Shown here piece by piece: positions 8,078 through 20,900 of a stretch of 56,548 bases of DNA. Below the pieces are notes generated by a model. The model was not told where the DNA came from. It did no database searches and saw only the letters and a program-made list of their open reading frames with translations. This DNA comes from a virus. The DNA lies in IMG/VR virus record IMGVR_UViG_3300042154_001807, positions 1 to 56,548 of that record; one strand, 5' to 3'. Made by a program: the position numbers and the translations under genes. The first letter of the stretch is position 1. Each line of letters opens with the position of its first letter.

Positions 8078-8842
8078 ATGGCACTAAACATGGATCCAAT
8101 GGGAGGAGGCAATGATTCTAGCAGGCTTCGCCAGCTTGAATACATACTTGGAAATATCCAACGAGAAGTCGATGGGATGAGGAGAGAAAGGATAACTGGT
8201 CTCGACGGGCAGCAATACGAAGTGCTTGGTCGAAGGGGAATCATTGTCGAGCCAGATACTGTTGACCTACCATTCGGAGTAAACCTAACAAAAAGAGGTG
8301 ACCAGTATTTCGTCACAGTCAACGACGGCAGGGTTGTCGAGAGAGCAATGGCAGTAGCCAGCGAAGCTGACGCTCTTTACTACTACGAATGTAGTAACAG
8401 GGCTGACGGCAACGGGACTCCAATCGAATTCCGAATATCAGTAAACGAAGCTGTATACGTCCGAGTGAAGGAAGACAGCTCAGGAAGAGTAAACAGTGAA
8501 GAGGAAATAATCATAGTGATCGGAGACAACTATCTCAGATCGAGAAACTACGTGCCTGATGGGCAAGAGGGGATTTACTATTACAAGCTCGCGACTCTGA
8601 TCCAAGAAGGGACTGTGGCAAAGCTTGATCCAGTCTGCGCTGGTAGTCACATCTATCACAAGACTGGTCTGACATGTGACGTTCGTATTCTTCAATGCCC
8701 TGACCCAATGAGTTCATCAGAAGGTGCCCAACTACTACGAGTATCGTTTATCTCTGGGACAGTAGCATTTCTCAATAAGAGCAAAGAAGAAAGACCTCTT
8801 GCCCCAAACAAAGCAGAAACAAACGTGGAACACTGCACATGA
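8078..8842 (+). CDS. Putative virion appendage protein (moron), 254 aa
   Basis: Residues 1-45 contain a Met/Gly-rich start and a short coiled coil (SSRLRQLEYILGNIQREVDGM). The remainder is beta-rich with repeated strand-like segments and a C-terminal part containing AKLDPVCAGSHIYHKTG, a layout seen in short fibre or appendage proteins. No family was recognised with certainty. The gene lies between scaffold and portal on the opposite strand, has its own promoter, and overlaps the next gene by 4 bases (ATGA), so the two form one cassette acquired or retained as a moron (inference). Confidence 0.5.
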   Translation: MALNMDPMGGGNDSSRLRQLEYILGNIQREVDGMRRERITGLDGQQYEVLGRRGIIVEPDTVDLPFGVNLTKRGDQYFVTVNDGRVVERAMAVASEADALYYYECSNRADGNGTPIEFRISVNEAVYVRVKEDSSGRVNSEEEIIIVIGDNYLRSRNYVPDGQEGIYYYKLATLIQEGTVAKLDPVCAGSHIYHKTGLTCDVRILQCPDPMSSSEGAQLLRVSFISGTVAFLNKSKEERPLAPNKAETNVEHCT

Positions 8843-9477
8843 ACCGAGTATTTATTCTTTGTCGACCATCAGATTATTCACTGGCAATTCTTTGCAAGGA
8901 AAGGATGACTGACCTTGGGTGGGTCTCGGCTATAATGATTGACCCATCGGAGTGGGATGCTGTCCCAGAGAATGCATTGCATGCAAGCTACGGCACTCAA
9001 GGCAGGGGCATGTTCGGACGGATTTGTGCGCTCGGAATATCAGATGGAATCCTAAGTCATTCTAGTCCAAACGATGTAGTGATGAAGATGGACTGCGACG
9101 TTAGACTGTCTCCAGAGATGTCCGAATGGTTCAAGAGCGGAGAGAAAGCAAGGTGCCTGAAAATAAATCGACGAACCTGCATCGCTTGGGGCGGAGTGTG
9201 GTCTGCCACCAGAGAGCATCTTGTCGAGGCATACAAGCACATCAGCGACAGCGAGGAATGCAGGTGCCCAGAATCAGTTCTTCACATACGAGGTCTGAAC
9301 CTAACAAGAGGGGTCGAGTTACACGAAACCGAAATGGCACAGGAGTGGCTACCAGAAAACAATACTGAGTTCGCTCATGTGACCACCCTGCCTATTGCCC
9401 GAGGCATTGATAGGCAGGGTGCTGGCAAAGCCCTGTTCGGTCACCACCTCTCTGTAGACTGTGGCTTAGCGCTCTGA
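8839..9477 (+). CDS. Glycosyltransferase-like protein (GT-A type candidate), 212 aa
   Basis: The segment GMFGRICALGISDGI followed by DVVMKMDCDVRLSPE has a helix, then a strand ending in an Asp-Cys-Asp (DxD) motif, as in metal-dependent GT-A glycosyltransferases. A later WGGVWSATREHLVEAY segment resembles the acceptor-side helix of such enzymes. The protein is compact, like small phage GT-like proteins. Coupled to an appendage-like gene, it could decorate that protein or another virion or host target (inference). Its end overlaps the convergent minus-strand gene by 37 bases and contains an 11-bp perfect inverted repeat. Confidence 0.5.
   Translation: MNRVFILCRPSDYSLAILCKERMTDLGWVSAIMIDPSEWDAVPENALHASYGTQGRGMFGRICALGISDGILSHSSPNDVVMKMDCDVRLSPEMSEWFKSGEKARCLKINRRTCIAWGGVWSATREHLVEAYKHISDSEECRCPESVLHIRGLNLTRGVELHETEMAQEWLPENNTEFAHVTTLPIARGIDRQGAGKALFGHHLSVDCGLAL
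9385..9420. repeat. 11-bp inverted repeat at the end of the cassette
   Basis: ACCCTGCCTAT and its exact complement are separated by 14 bases inside the last 100 bases of the glycosyltransferase-like gene. There is no T-tract on either strand, so a classical terminator is not supported; it may still stop or stabilise convergent transcripts. Confidence 0.5.
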
Positions 9478-9734
9478 ACAAAGCTCTCGATGTTTTTCTG
9501 GTGAGATAACTTTTCATGCTCTGGCATAGCAAGAACCTCTAACCATATCCCTCTGGTCATCTTTAACTTTGCAGTGATGTCTGGAGGAGTGCCCTCGTCG
9601 AGAATCTCTTCTTCGATCTTAGACAAACGCTCACGAAGCATTGGGAAAAACCATTCAATGACACCAGCGCATTTGCTGAACTCATTGATCAGCGAGATGA
9701 TTGCGTTAGATTCTTTCGGATTAAAGTTAGACAT
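9441..9734 (-). CDS. Hypothetical helical protein after portal, 97 aa
   Basis: The ATG at 9734 (MSNFNPKESNAI) is chosen because it overlaps the end of the portal gene by 8 bases; a longer version would lie deep inside the portal gene. The product looks mainly helical, with heptad-like patterns around KLKMTRGIWLEVLAMPEHEK. No family was recognised. Its place between portal and scaffold is typical for a small head-morphogenesis protein. Confidence 0.55.
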   Translation of the reverse strand: MSNFNPKESNAIISLINEFSKCAGVIEWFFPMLRERLSKIEEEILDEGTPPDITAKLKMTRGIWLEVLAMPEHEKLSHQKNIESFVQSAKPQSTERW

Positions 9735-11922
9735 TTGGTTGAACTTGTTTTGGTTTCGAAGCGCCAGTCGAAGGATTGATGTTAGGACCTTGAGCTGAAG
9801 GAACAGACACAGTAGTAGGAACGATTCTACGGTCGTAGTCAATCACCTTCAGCGCCTTCAGGATCTCTTGGAACGCAGGTGCCGTGATCGCTTGGATCTC
9901 TGGTGCCTGAGCATAGAACGCATTGATAGTCTCGATGACAGCGTTGCTGTTAGCGATGACCTGCTCGCCTTTGTAGCGAGATAGCAAAATCGTTACGTCG
10001 AGATCCATGTCTCCAATTTCGTTAGGGTCAATCTCGATAAGGGTTCCAGCACCCTCTCCTCCAGCCTCGTTCTGTTCGAAGTATCTGTAGATCTCAAGCT
10101 CATCTAGGTGAGCAAACAAGGTAGAAATTTCTTTTCGAGCGAGACCCTGAATACCAATCTCTAACTGATGGATGTAGCTGCCGAAAACCTCCTGTCCACT
10201 AGCCTCGATATTTCGAATGCCAGTAGCCAGCTTGGTTGAGTCAAGCCCAGCTATGTTGCTGTCGTTTGTGTTAGACACGCCACTCTCCTGCATAGCCATC
10301 TGCACTTGCAAATTCAGAAGCTCTCTCAGACCGTCCATTTTATTGTCTTTGAGATAGATAGATTGCAAGCAGTCCTCTGCAGTCTTTCCGTTCTTGAGGG
10401 TGTATGTGCCGCCCCAGTTCAGCTTCAGGTTAGTGTCTGCCGCACCTTCGATAGTATTGAACGGTTGCCAGAAATCGACACGACCCTCTTTACTTGCTGC
10501 ATGGTTCATGCGGTTCATTGTTAGGTCGCAATACTCCTGAGCTTTGTCGAAGATTTCGAACGTGCCGATTCCATACCAGCGGTTCGGAACCTCGAGCGCA
10601 CGCACGACCGTGAACGGACGCTTGCCGTCAGCGGTGACGTTCTGGATGTAATCGTAGAAGATAGGAGTTCCAGTAGCCTTGTCCATCACAAGCATGATGT
10701 CTTCGAGGATGCCGTCACCGTTGGTATCGTATTGGAGATAGCACTCAGCGATTCTGACTGAGCTGATCATACTGGTGCGACTCGAGACCTGATCAATACT
10801 TGACAGGGTAGGGTCTACATTCTTCTGATAGTTCTCAGACGACCCAGTGTTCGATACTCCAGAGATAAGCTTGATCGCTTCCTTGGTCGCATTAATCTTT
10901 TCCTCGGTAGCAGACGCAGCCTCGTCAGCTTTACGCCATTGGTCCACGATCTCCATCATTGGCTTGTCGTATTGATGAGCGATGAAGTCTGCCTTCTCGA
11001 TACTCTGAGCCTCTAACGGGCAGATGAAGTCGAGGAAGTGAACCTGTGTGCTTTCAGGACCAACGTAGTATTTCTTTTTCCGCCATATCAGTTTTTCAGT
11101 CCAAACGATATTGATCGGTTTCATTACCGACGGATCTTTTTTCAAGACGTAGTTGCCAGTGTCGAACTCTTCTCCAGTCTCTTCGTTCTTACCGATCTGA
11201 GGCATCCAAATATCTGACTCAAGCACTACGTCACCGTTGCTTGTTAAAATGTCGTTGCCAACTTCGTCGGTAAGGACAGAAGCCCATGTCTGGTAAGGTC
11301 TCTCGTCTCGAGTATGGATAGTCTTTGTCACACACTCACCGATGGCAAACGCGCGATCGATGACACTGTGACCAACAGCAGCGAGACCGCTTCGGTCAAG
11401 CTTCCATTGCGCGTATCGGTTCACTCTATCAGCTTTTGCCCTGTCTAACAAACCGACTGGTTCAGCAGAGAAGAATGGCTGAGTCGAAAAGAAGTAGCTA
11501 TTCCCCCGAGCAGCCATCTGCCTCCAGACCCTGCGCGACAATGGCAGGACAAGGTTAGACTTCGAGAAAATCCCTTGCTCAAGAAACGCACGATACTCCA
11601 CCTCGTTACGAGACATAAGGTCGAACTTGATCCGCTTCCCTAGCCATGTTCTCTGAGACAGTCTGAGGTTCTCTGGGTTCGGTTGCTCAGCGAGTCCTCC
11701 CATCAATCCTCCCCAAGTATTGTCTGAGACATACTCTTTGCCCATCTCAGCCTCGATCGCTTTCATGCGACGAAGTGCATACTGGCACAGTTCATCCTCT
11801 TGCGCTCGGCTCAGGATATATGCCGTCGGGAATGGCATGATCGCTACCGAAGGGTCAATCGACGGTTGGGTTGCGGTTTCTTCTATCGCTTTATCTGTTA
11901 CACGTTTTTCTTGGTCTGACAT
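9727..11922 (-). CDS. Portal protein, 731 aa
   Basis: Size, position between the ejection protein and scaffold/capsid, and segments such as the wing-like region (KAIEAEMGKEY ... SQRTWLGKRIKF), a central beta domain, and long C-terminal helices (LTMNRMNHAASK; GIRNIEASGQEVFGSYIHQL) fit podovirus portals of the P22/N4 group. The portal forms the dodecameric DNA channel at one capsid vertex and docks the terminase. The last 25 residues are Pro/Ser-rich and probably disordered. The start lies 2 bases after the giant gene's stop. Confidence 0.75.
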   Translation of the reverse strand: MSDQEKRVTDKAIEETATQPSIDPSVAIMPFPTAYILSRAQEDELCQYALRRMKAIEAEMGKEYVSDNTWGGLMGGLAEQPNPENLRLSQRTWLGKRIKFDLMSRNEVEYRAFLEQGIFSKSNLVLPLSRRVWRQMAARGNSYFFSTQPFFSAEPVGLLDRAKADRVNRYAQWKLDRSGLAAVGHSVIDRAFAIGECVTKTIHTRDERPYQTWASVLTDEVGNDILTSNGDVVLESDIWMPQIGKNEETGEEFDTGNYVLKKDPSVMKPINIVWTEKLIWRKKKYYVGPESTQVHFLDFICPLEAQSIEKADFIAHQYDKPMMEIVDQWRKADEAASATEEKINATKEAIKLISGVSNTGSSENYQKNVDPTLSSIDQVSSRTSMISSVRIAECYLQYDTNGDGILEDIMLVMDKATGTPIFYDYIQNVTADGKRPFTVVRALEVPNRWYGIGTFEIFDKAQEYCDLTMNRMNHAASKEGRVDFWQPFNTIEGAADTNLKLNWGGTYTLKNGKTAEDCLQSIYLKDNKMDGLRELLNLQVQMAMQESGVSNTNDSNIAGLDSTKLATGIRNIEASGQEVFGSYIHQLEIGIQGLARKEISTLFAHLDELEIYRYFEQNEAGGEGAGTLIEIDPNEIGDMDLDVTILLSRYKGEQVIANSNAVIETINAFYAQAPEIQAITAPAFQEILKALKVIDYDRRIVPTTVSVPSAQGPNINPSTGASKPKQVQPNV

Positions 11923-11924
11923 AA

Positions 11925-14900
11925 TTATTTCCAGTTAGGATCTCTTTTCAGTGAGGTCAGAGCAGAAGCCCTAGACACCTCGATTATTTTTTGTAAGTTC
12001 TTAATATCTTCGTCTGTTGGGTCAGCGTAATTAAACGAGCGACCACGGACGATGTTTGTGAAGTTTGTTCCTGCACGCTCTCGGTAAATACGAGCCTGCG
12101 TGTCGGTCATTGCAACCTGCCCTTTACCTTTGACAGGGGTATAGCTTCCTCCAGCTTCTGATGGCAGGGTTTCTCCGTCAGGATTTTTCTGTTGATAGCG
12201 CCACAACATCTCATCAACCTTGTTCACCTCTACAGATCCAGAGTCAGTGAAGTCAAACAACCTTGTGATGGGAGTTCCTAGCTTCTCTGATTTTTCCCCA
12301 TAGATATCTACTTTAGCTTGTCTGATACCGTATGGGAAAACAGCTGCAAGAATTTCTTCATCGATAGTATCTGCTTTTGCTCGGTAGTAAGGATCAAGTT
12401 CACGAAGAGGTTGTTTTATCAGGTTCGGAACAAGCATCGCGATCTTGTCAGCGACAAATTTAGACATGCTTTGCTCTCCCATGATCGTCTTGTAGAAATT
12501 GCCAAGACCAGACAAGAAAGTTTTGTCAGACAGCTGATCAGCAAATGCTCGAGTAGATGCGCTCACGGCATCACCATAAGTTTGTCGACCCTTGCCTGCT
12601 TGCTTGAATTGTTTGAGCGTGTCAACGGTCGAAGAAATGATAGTTGCTACTGGTTCGTAGCGACCGTAATGGAACACTCCTCGTTTTCCGTTAGGAAGTT
12701 TCCATGAGATAGAGTAAGCGTCAAGCCCAAGTCTCTGAGCAGCTTCGCGGACACCCTTCTTTGTATTTGCGTAAGAACGGGAACCAGTGACAAGTATTGG
12801 CTTGTCGAGGTCGTCGTCGTCACCCTCTCCAATGCCTAACAAAAGAGAAGTGATGACTCCGCCGATCATGACTCGAGACATTCTCTCAATCACCTCCGCC
12901 TTTGCCTGCATCTTCTTCTCTGGAGTCTTGATGCCCATGCTCTGAACATACAGAGTGGCTACATCAATCAAGCTCAGAGGAGTGTATGTCAGTGCCAGTG
13001 CGGTGATGTTGTATGGGATCTTAACGAACGGGAAAAACATCATTCGGAAAAGCGTTTTGTTTAGCTTAACCAGCATGTTCTCATTGTTGCTGGGAGCTAT
13101 TGCGCTTTGAACTTTTGCCACGACCGAGCCGATTGCTTCCCCGCTAGTTCTGACTGGTCTTACCTCGCCAGTTGCTTGGTCTTTCTGACTCGGCATCGCT
13201 CCAGTGAAAGTCCGAGTATAAGCCTTCTGAGCAGCGAGCTGCCAAGCAAGCGACCCAGTGACGTTGACAAGCTCTTTCATTTTGTCGTCAAATGCTTTCG
13301 AGTCTGGCTTTAATCCACCAGCACGACAGATGCGATATGCCATCGCTCCGACCTCGGTCATAGCGTTGATCACTTTCACATACTCGTCGGTCGCTAGAAG
13401 CAGTCGTGTAGGAATCCGAAGGAACCTTCCCTTCTTGCCGCTGATTGCCGTGCGGTGATACATCCCGTGCCCCTCAAGGATACTTTCGAGGTCAGGAGGG
13501 ACTCCGAGTATGTCTTGCTCGAAGAACGCTGCCTCAGCGCCGTATGACGCGATGAAATTGGACTTCGCGCGAGAGAGCATAGGACCCATCGCCTTAAGCA
13601 TGTATTTGGTCTCTCCGAGAGTAGCGTTCATCGGGTTGTTGATAAATGCGTTGAGCATTATTTCGAACCCTCTTCCGATGGTGGCATCGAATGCCCCGTG
13701 AACAACACTGCTGGCGTTTACCATCATCGTTTGAAGTCCAGACAGTAGCGAGAAGTAACCATACTCCGTAGCCTTATCAATCCAGTCGGCATCAACAGAT
13801 CTGATTGCGTTAGAGATTAGGTGGACGTGCATGCGGTCGGTGATGTCGAATCGGTATGACTCAAGTGGCTTGCCAGAAGCTACCACGGTCGAAATATCGG
13901 TTCCATATTTCTTGAGGATTGCCTCGATACTCGCAAGCATCTTTTCAGCGTTTGCTCTTTTCACTGGATCCTCGATCGACTCGACTTTTGCCTTTGCTGC
14001 TGTAGCGTCGACAAGTGCCTGAACATTTTGCTTGATGTCTACAAGGTCTTTGGAATCGAACGTGTAGTTGAGTAGACCGCTGGTGAATTCTGGACGTGCC
14101 CAGTTCACTTTCTGCGGAGCAGTCGGAGCAGGTTTAACTTTGCGAGCGAGCGCCTTGGTCGAAGGACTGTGTGCCCGAGGAGAAATTCCAAGACCGACCT
14201 CAACCATTCTGCGAGCCTCTGCCTCGATCTCTGCCTCGGACATAACCGAAGCGGCACCAAGCCCAGAGTTTTCTAGCGTCGCTCCTCCGCGCACTTTTTC
14301 TTTCATGCGCTCGAGAGCTTCATTGTAGACTTTCTGAATTAGCTTCTCAACCTCAGACACTGTCATACGAGTAGCCTTAGCGATCTGTTCAGCACTGGAG
14401 TGCTGAGCATGCATTCGCATTGCCAAGGCTTCGTTTTTGCTAGAGTCCTTCATGATGTCTCTAACAATTCCGCTCTTGTCTAACGACATGTATACCTGTT
14501 TGCCGAGGACTTCGTTGATTGTGACCCCATACTCTTTCAGAGCTTTCTCGATTTCTGTTAGACGATCCTGAAGCTTCTTGCGGATCTCAGCCTTTGCCTG
14601 TGCTGGACTGAGGTATTTGCGATCGATCGAAGCAGCGACTTTCGCAGGAAGCGTTAGAATAGCGTTGGATAGGAACCTTCTGTTGCGCTCATCTGGTTTC
14701 ATCAATCGATCCCAGCCAGAGGCAAGAACCCGAGCGACATCGCTGCGCATCTTGCGATAGGACTGGATAACAACCCCAGCCTCTAACAGTTTATCGTAGT
14801 CGTTGCCTGCTTCCTGAACCATCTGCTCAATGACGATCTGAGTTCCGACAATGTCCTCTGGTCTCAGGGGCACGGCACCCACGGCACCAGTTGCGTTTGC

Positions 14901-17900
14901 GATAGCATTTTCAATAAGACCTTTGCGGTCGGAGTTGGCAAGCTTTTTGCCCCGCTTAACCCATTGCTCTCGGGTCTCTGTCTCGCGACGTTCTTCGTAT
15001 TCAATGTCGAATGCGTCTACTACTCTGCGAGTATTTTCATTGCCCATCGAAGCACGGTTTGGTGGCTTGACTGCGTTGCCGAACTCCGCTTGTTGATCTA
15101 ACAGATCTTTCGCGCGATCTTCGTCCATCAGGTTGGCAGCGAACAATGCCTGCCCTTTGCCTTTTACCGTTGCACGCATCTCGGGGGTGATGTCCACGCG
15201 CCAGATGGGGGTTGAGTTGGCATCCGATTCGCGTTTTGATGTCTCAGTAAGAACCTGACGTAGTTCGCTGTCATTCAGTTCGGAAGCTGGACGACCAAAC
15301 ATTTCTTGAGCAACCTGCTTGTATTGAACGGTAGCACGCTTGTCTGGATTCCGCAGACTCGCCTTCTCTACCTTCCCACCCCACTGCTTCACATACTTGC
15401 CAATATCTTTGACGAGCATGTTGTCGTAGAAGCCCTTCATGCCGCTGCCGCCGACTCGAAGATCATCGCCAGTGAAAACCTTTACGCCTTCTTCGAGCTT
15501 GCCTGTGCGCCGATTCAAATACCTGCTTTGGTAATCTTGCCCGTCACCACCTTCATCGTTGACGATCTTCTGGGCGAGTTCCTTGCCGACCATAGATTCC
15601 AGCGCATTGGCATCTTTGGCATACTCTTGGTCCATCACTGCGTCTCCGTTCAAGTCAAGAGCGCCGATTCCCCATCCATCGTCTTCTTTCCAATAAGCGA
15701 TTTCGCTAATGCTCTTGCTCAGGTCAAACCGATCATTCTGAGTCTCTCCAGTGGTCCAGCCGATCCAAGTCTTGCCACTTGCCACGGCATCACGCAGCGC
15801 ACGCTTGAATAAGGCAAGGTGCCAAGTGCTGCGGAAGGGAGCGTCGGCAACGCTCGCTGTTAGTCCAGATTTTCGCAACACTTCGATTTTGATAGCTCCT
15901 TCGGCAACGACAACCCCATCCGAGTCCCGCACCAACTGGTGAGTTACTGAGCTAGATTTAGGTTTGATTGTTTTCGCCCAAGAATACCCGTCAGGAGTGT
16001 AAGCCTCTACCTTGCCTCCGAACATGAGGAGCTCGCCTCTATACCCCTTCTTCCGTCCTTCTTGATGACGGTCCGACTGGATTTCCTCAATGAACAACCC
16101 GTTATCACGCTCATTCAAGCGCATGTGCGCGACGTAGTCTGGAATGTCTGGGAAGTGGCTAGACCGATAAGTTGAACCTCCTTTATCGGTAGTTTTCCCG
16201 TAATCATATCCGCTATCAAGTCTTGAAGCTTCAGCTTTTGCCTCTGCCTCTGTATCAAATGATGCGACGGCTACCCCATCTACTGGATTAAAAACCTCCC
16301 ACGGTTTTCCAATTGGCATCGCCAGCACGACCTCGCGGTAGTTCTTTCCGCCTTCGAGGACGTATTGAGAGTATCTCGGTGATGGTGGATCAAGCTTGTC
16401 AGACCGCCCAATAAGACGAGCCAGCTCTGTAAATCTTTTCAACTTTTCAGCCTCCTCTGGATACTTCTTGGAAAGGAGATTTAAGTAATCATCGACAACA
16501 CCTTCCCCTTCTTGCGCCTCAGCAGACAAGACATCAAGCTGTCTTTGACCGAGGCTTCTTGACCACAGATCTGTTCTCAAGTCGGCAATCTCAACCCGTG
16601 CCGATCGGGTGTCTTCTTTTCTTTTTTCCTCCGCTTGATCATAGCCACGATTCGACTCTTCAAACCTAACAACCCCCTCGTTGTTCAGGTATCTCAGCAC
16701 GGCTTCTTTCGTCACCTTACCCTTGTCATCCTGCATCGTCGTGAGTGCCTGCTGGAGACCGCTCCACTTCACTTCCTCAGCCTTTGCGTTTTGCATTGCA
16801 ATCTGCATGACCTGACCGATGTTTGACATGCTAGGCATCTTCTGGTCGATCACTTGAGACAGCTGCGAATAAAACGGAGCGACTTCAGTGTCGAGGCTTG
16901 CTGCGTTATTGATGTTGTCGGTTTTAGGATTGAATCGCTGCGAGAGCGGAATGACGTTGCCGTTGTCGTCATAAGTTACGGGGTCGGCGGATTTGATTTG
17001 GTTGGGGTTTATGACAATTATATCGTCTAAGTCGCCCCAATTACTCCCTACCGTAACTGCGTCGAGGTTGTTATCCTGTGCGAACTGCAAAACAGCCACT
17101 TTATCATCAGCCAAGTTACCTGAGATTTCTCCGACTCTCTCGGCGCGAATGAAAACACGCATGGAGTTCTCCTTGGGGTAGGTATCTTTGAGGCGTTGCA
17201 TTCCAGCTTCGTCGGTGAACTCGGACGGGGTTCTGAATTGAGTAAAAGTATATGGTGTGATGTGATACCGCTCAACGTCGTACCCAGCCTCCCGTGCTGC
17301 CTCATCCACCATCCGTTGCGCCGTCTCCATGTCTCCACCTGCGACTGCTGCTAAATAGTCGGTGTCTAGAGAAGCAGCAAAGTTAAAATTTCTCGCCTTG
17401 CCGTATTCGGGAACTCTAACGAAAACAGTGTTTCCTATCTGGAAAGCTTCCTCCCCTTTGATCACTGGTTTGTTAGTACCACGCTCGTAGTAGTAGCTGT
17501 GTCGGTCAGGATTGAATCCGACCTGAGTCCAGTTCTTGAGATCAGCAGGCATTGATTGGTCTGCCATCCACGCTCCTTTAATGACGATATGAGGACCCTT
17601 TTCACCTCCTAACGCAATCTTAAGTGTTGGCTTTTCGCGAACCTGAAAATCTGGGTTAAGAATTCGAACTGCGGGAAGGTAAAGGTTTCCATTTTTTGAT
17701 GTTGTGGTCACAACCCCTACTCCATTTTCAGTCATAGCAGGAACGTCTTGCCTAACAGTAACAATTTCACCAGCTGTCGGCATGCCAAGATCCACCGTCG
17801 CTTCGTGTGCTTTTCTTTTATCCTTGGTGACCGCAGCAAGAACCTTGTTTTGCGATGGCAAGTCTTTCATCGACTTTGGAACTGGAACCTTGTAGGACGG

Positions 17901-20900
17901 GAAGTGTTTATCGATAGCTCGAGCAATAACTTCTTTGGAGATATTTTCTCCGTCTTCACGACGTTGCAATAGGTCTCTAACGATCGGTGAGTAAACTCTT
18001 TTCTTTGGAGTGACAGTAGTGCTAGGGAACTTAGGGTTGCCCTCATACTTCGCCATCACTTCATCGTATTCGGAGTAGAGTGATGCTGCGGAGTTTTTGT
18101 TAGTCTTAGAAACTTTTGACGCAGCAAGCCTTTGAATATTGCCAGCATTCTCAGCATCTTTAGCCTTCTTCCCATCTTTACGAGAATACCATCCATTGTA
18201 GTTTGGATCGTAAACCATAAACACAACGTCAGGTCTTCCGTTATTGTAATCCTTAAAAACTTCGTAGTCCCAGTCCTCTGGCTTGAATTCTTCAGAGAAT
18301 GGAATCCTTGACGCTACAACGAAGCCATGATTGGCATTGAATTGCGGGAGGATTGTGTCAAAAGCGTCAAGCTTTCTTCCCCCAGCAGTTATGGCAAGTG
18401 CCAGCGCTGCGCTACCAGAAGTGGATCCTTTTCTCGAGAACAAAGAAACAATGTCCCCATCATTTTTGATTGCCATTCCAGCTGACCCGTCTTTCGACAG
18501 GAACAGTCTCATGCCAGCATACTCTTCAGCAGAATATGCATGGACTGCGGCACCGTATTTCGATTCTTTCTTGGCAATAGTGATCAGGTCTTTAAACTTC
18601 GTGGCATTAGTAGAGTCCCCAGCCTGAAGCTCAACGAACTGCGCTGGTGTCATCCCAGATGTTCGGTAAACATGGCTAAACTTTGCGCTAGGTTTCCATT
18701 CTGTTTCATAGCTAACCCCAAGGTTCTTCAGAACCCGAACTCGCTTGCCATCTGCTCCGCTGATTCCCGAGTAAGCTGGGGATTTTCCGCCATCGCGCGA
18801 GATATCGGATCGCGCTCTTCTAACCGCGAGAGATTGGATAAACCTCCGCTTTTCGATTGAAGTAAGCTCTCCAGTTTTTCTCTGCTCCCCTTGAAGTTCA
18901 GTTCCAACTTCTCCATCGCTTTGTTGTGCTGCTGTTGAGCGTCCATATTTTTTTAGTGTGTAATTAATTTTTCTTTGTGTGACACCCTTCTCAAGCACCA
19001 GTTTTACTGCTGCGTTTGCGTAGTCTGGCGCTTCGGTGTCATCATAGCCTCCAGCCTCTTTCACTTCAAGGTTTTTATCTTTGGCATTTTCATAAAGGCG
19101 CTTTTCAGCATACCATAGAACTGCCTGTAAATCCGCCATTTCAAGGTTTTCGAAACCTTCTATTTTACGCATTTCTGTTAGAATATTGCCAAAGATTTCG
19201 CGAATGTAATTTCGCTCATTAGGACCGCTCGGCGCTTCTTTCTGACCATCCAAATACTTCGTGTAATTGTTTGCTGTTTTGCGAAGTTTATTTCGAACTG
19301 GCGAAGACATCATCATCTTCCTCTTTTCTTTTTTGGTTGACAATTTAGTCAACTTAGCTGAAAGATCCTCAAGAGAAAGATTGGACAAGGTTGACTCGGT
19401 ATCCGCCGCAAGTGCATTGAGACCATCCTCTCCAATAGCGTCCAGAGCTTTCAAAAGATTCTGGCGCGAATCCTCGACCTTATCAGGGACATCGTCAATA
19501 AGTGTTCCAGTCCACCTTCCCCATGTGCGAACCAACCAACGATCCATTGTTAATGCGTCGAAGTATCCATACAGGTTAGAAAAGAAACCATTGCCTACTT
19601 TAGGACCAATAATAGCAGATCCTCTAACAATTGTCGCAGAATGTTCACCCGTTGGAGTTAGAGACTTCTGAATACCTCCGATCTCACCCACGGAGAATTT
19701 TGTCTGCATGAACGCTCTAAGGTTTGAAATGCCCCACTCTTTTTTTAGAGAGTTGAACAACTCAAGCGACTTATTAATTGAGTCCTGTGAATTACCAGCA
19801 AGCAGATTGCTCGGCATGAGACCAGTGCTTTTGTATTCAGAATACACTTTCTCTGCGAGTTCAAAATTCTTGTTAACTTTTTGACCATTAGACGTGCAGG
19901 CTAGTGCCCAGATAAACGCAAACTTAGAGTCTTCGTCAGTATTTAGCTCAGGGTGCAGTAGCCCCATTACTCCGATAGCTTGCTTCGTTTTTTCGTCATA
20001 CCATCCAACCGCATTAGGATTTTGCTTGATAGCAAAGAGAGCGTCATTGAGTCCCACTCTCGATAGATATTCTGTCAGCTGGGGAGAGACTAACGAAAGG
20101 TTTACTCCAGCAGCTTTGGCAGCATCAAGAACAGCTTTCTGCATGGATATTTTCATATCACGACCCCGTGCCCAAGCCTTGCTTCCAGCGAGAGCAATAT
20201 TCGATTGAATGCTTGAAGCTTCGTCCACTGACATTGGGATGTCTTTTTGAACCCCTGCCTTCAAATCCTCTCCATTGGTCTCAGCCTCTTCGTCGCTCTC
20301 AGAGTCTAGCGAAGCTGCATTATTCTTGGCTCCTTCAAGCTCAGCCTGAAGAGCAATCATCGGAGCATCAACATCAGGGTCGCCAGTCATAGCAAATTCG
20401 ATAGGCAGCAACGTCGCTTTCTGAACCGCAAAATCACGTTTTTTAGGACTTAGGTAACCTTCGTCACCAGCGACCTTCAGAGACCCGTCTGCGTTGCGCA
20501 TTTGAGGACCTTCGTTGACCCATGAGTTCTGACCACGGGTCTCAGTGGTAAGTGCCCACCGTGCCCAAGGATTATCGATCGTGCGAGAGTGAATAGCCCA
20601 AGCAGCTTCCTCTCCAATAGCTCCGAACTGGTCAGAAAACAAACCGTGCGCGAGAGTGTCATGCACTGCTCGGAACATGTCATTGTAGAGGATTGGCTGA
20701 GTCTTGCCGTCTGCGTCAACGTAGGTGAGACCAGTGTCCTGTAGCAATGGGTGCGAGCTAAAATCGGATCCTTCAGGACCGAACGCTGATGGATCAGTTT
20801 TAAGGACACGTAGTCGGTTGCCACGTATATCCGCAACCGCTTCTCTCGATGAACCGTAAAGATCTCCCATGATCTCTTCACCAGTCTGAGGATTTTTTCT

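Noticed and set aside
9385-9420. Rho-independent terminator of the moron cassette
   Set aside because: The stem is strong but lies inside the coding region and no T-tract follows on either strand.
8034-9480. Invertible DNA segment carrying the moron cassette
   Set aside because: A serine recombinase is encoded, but no inverted repeats flanking this segment were found.
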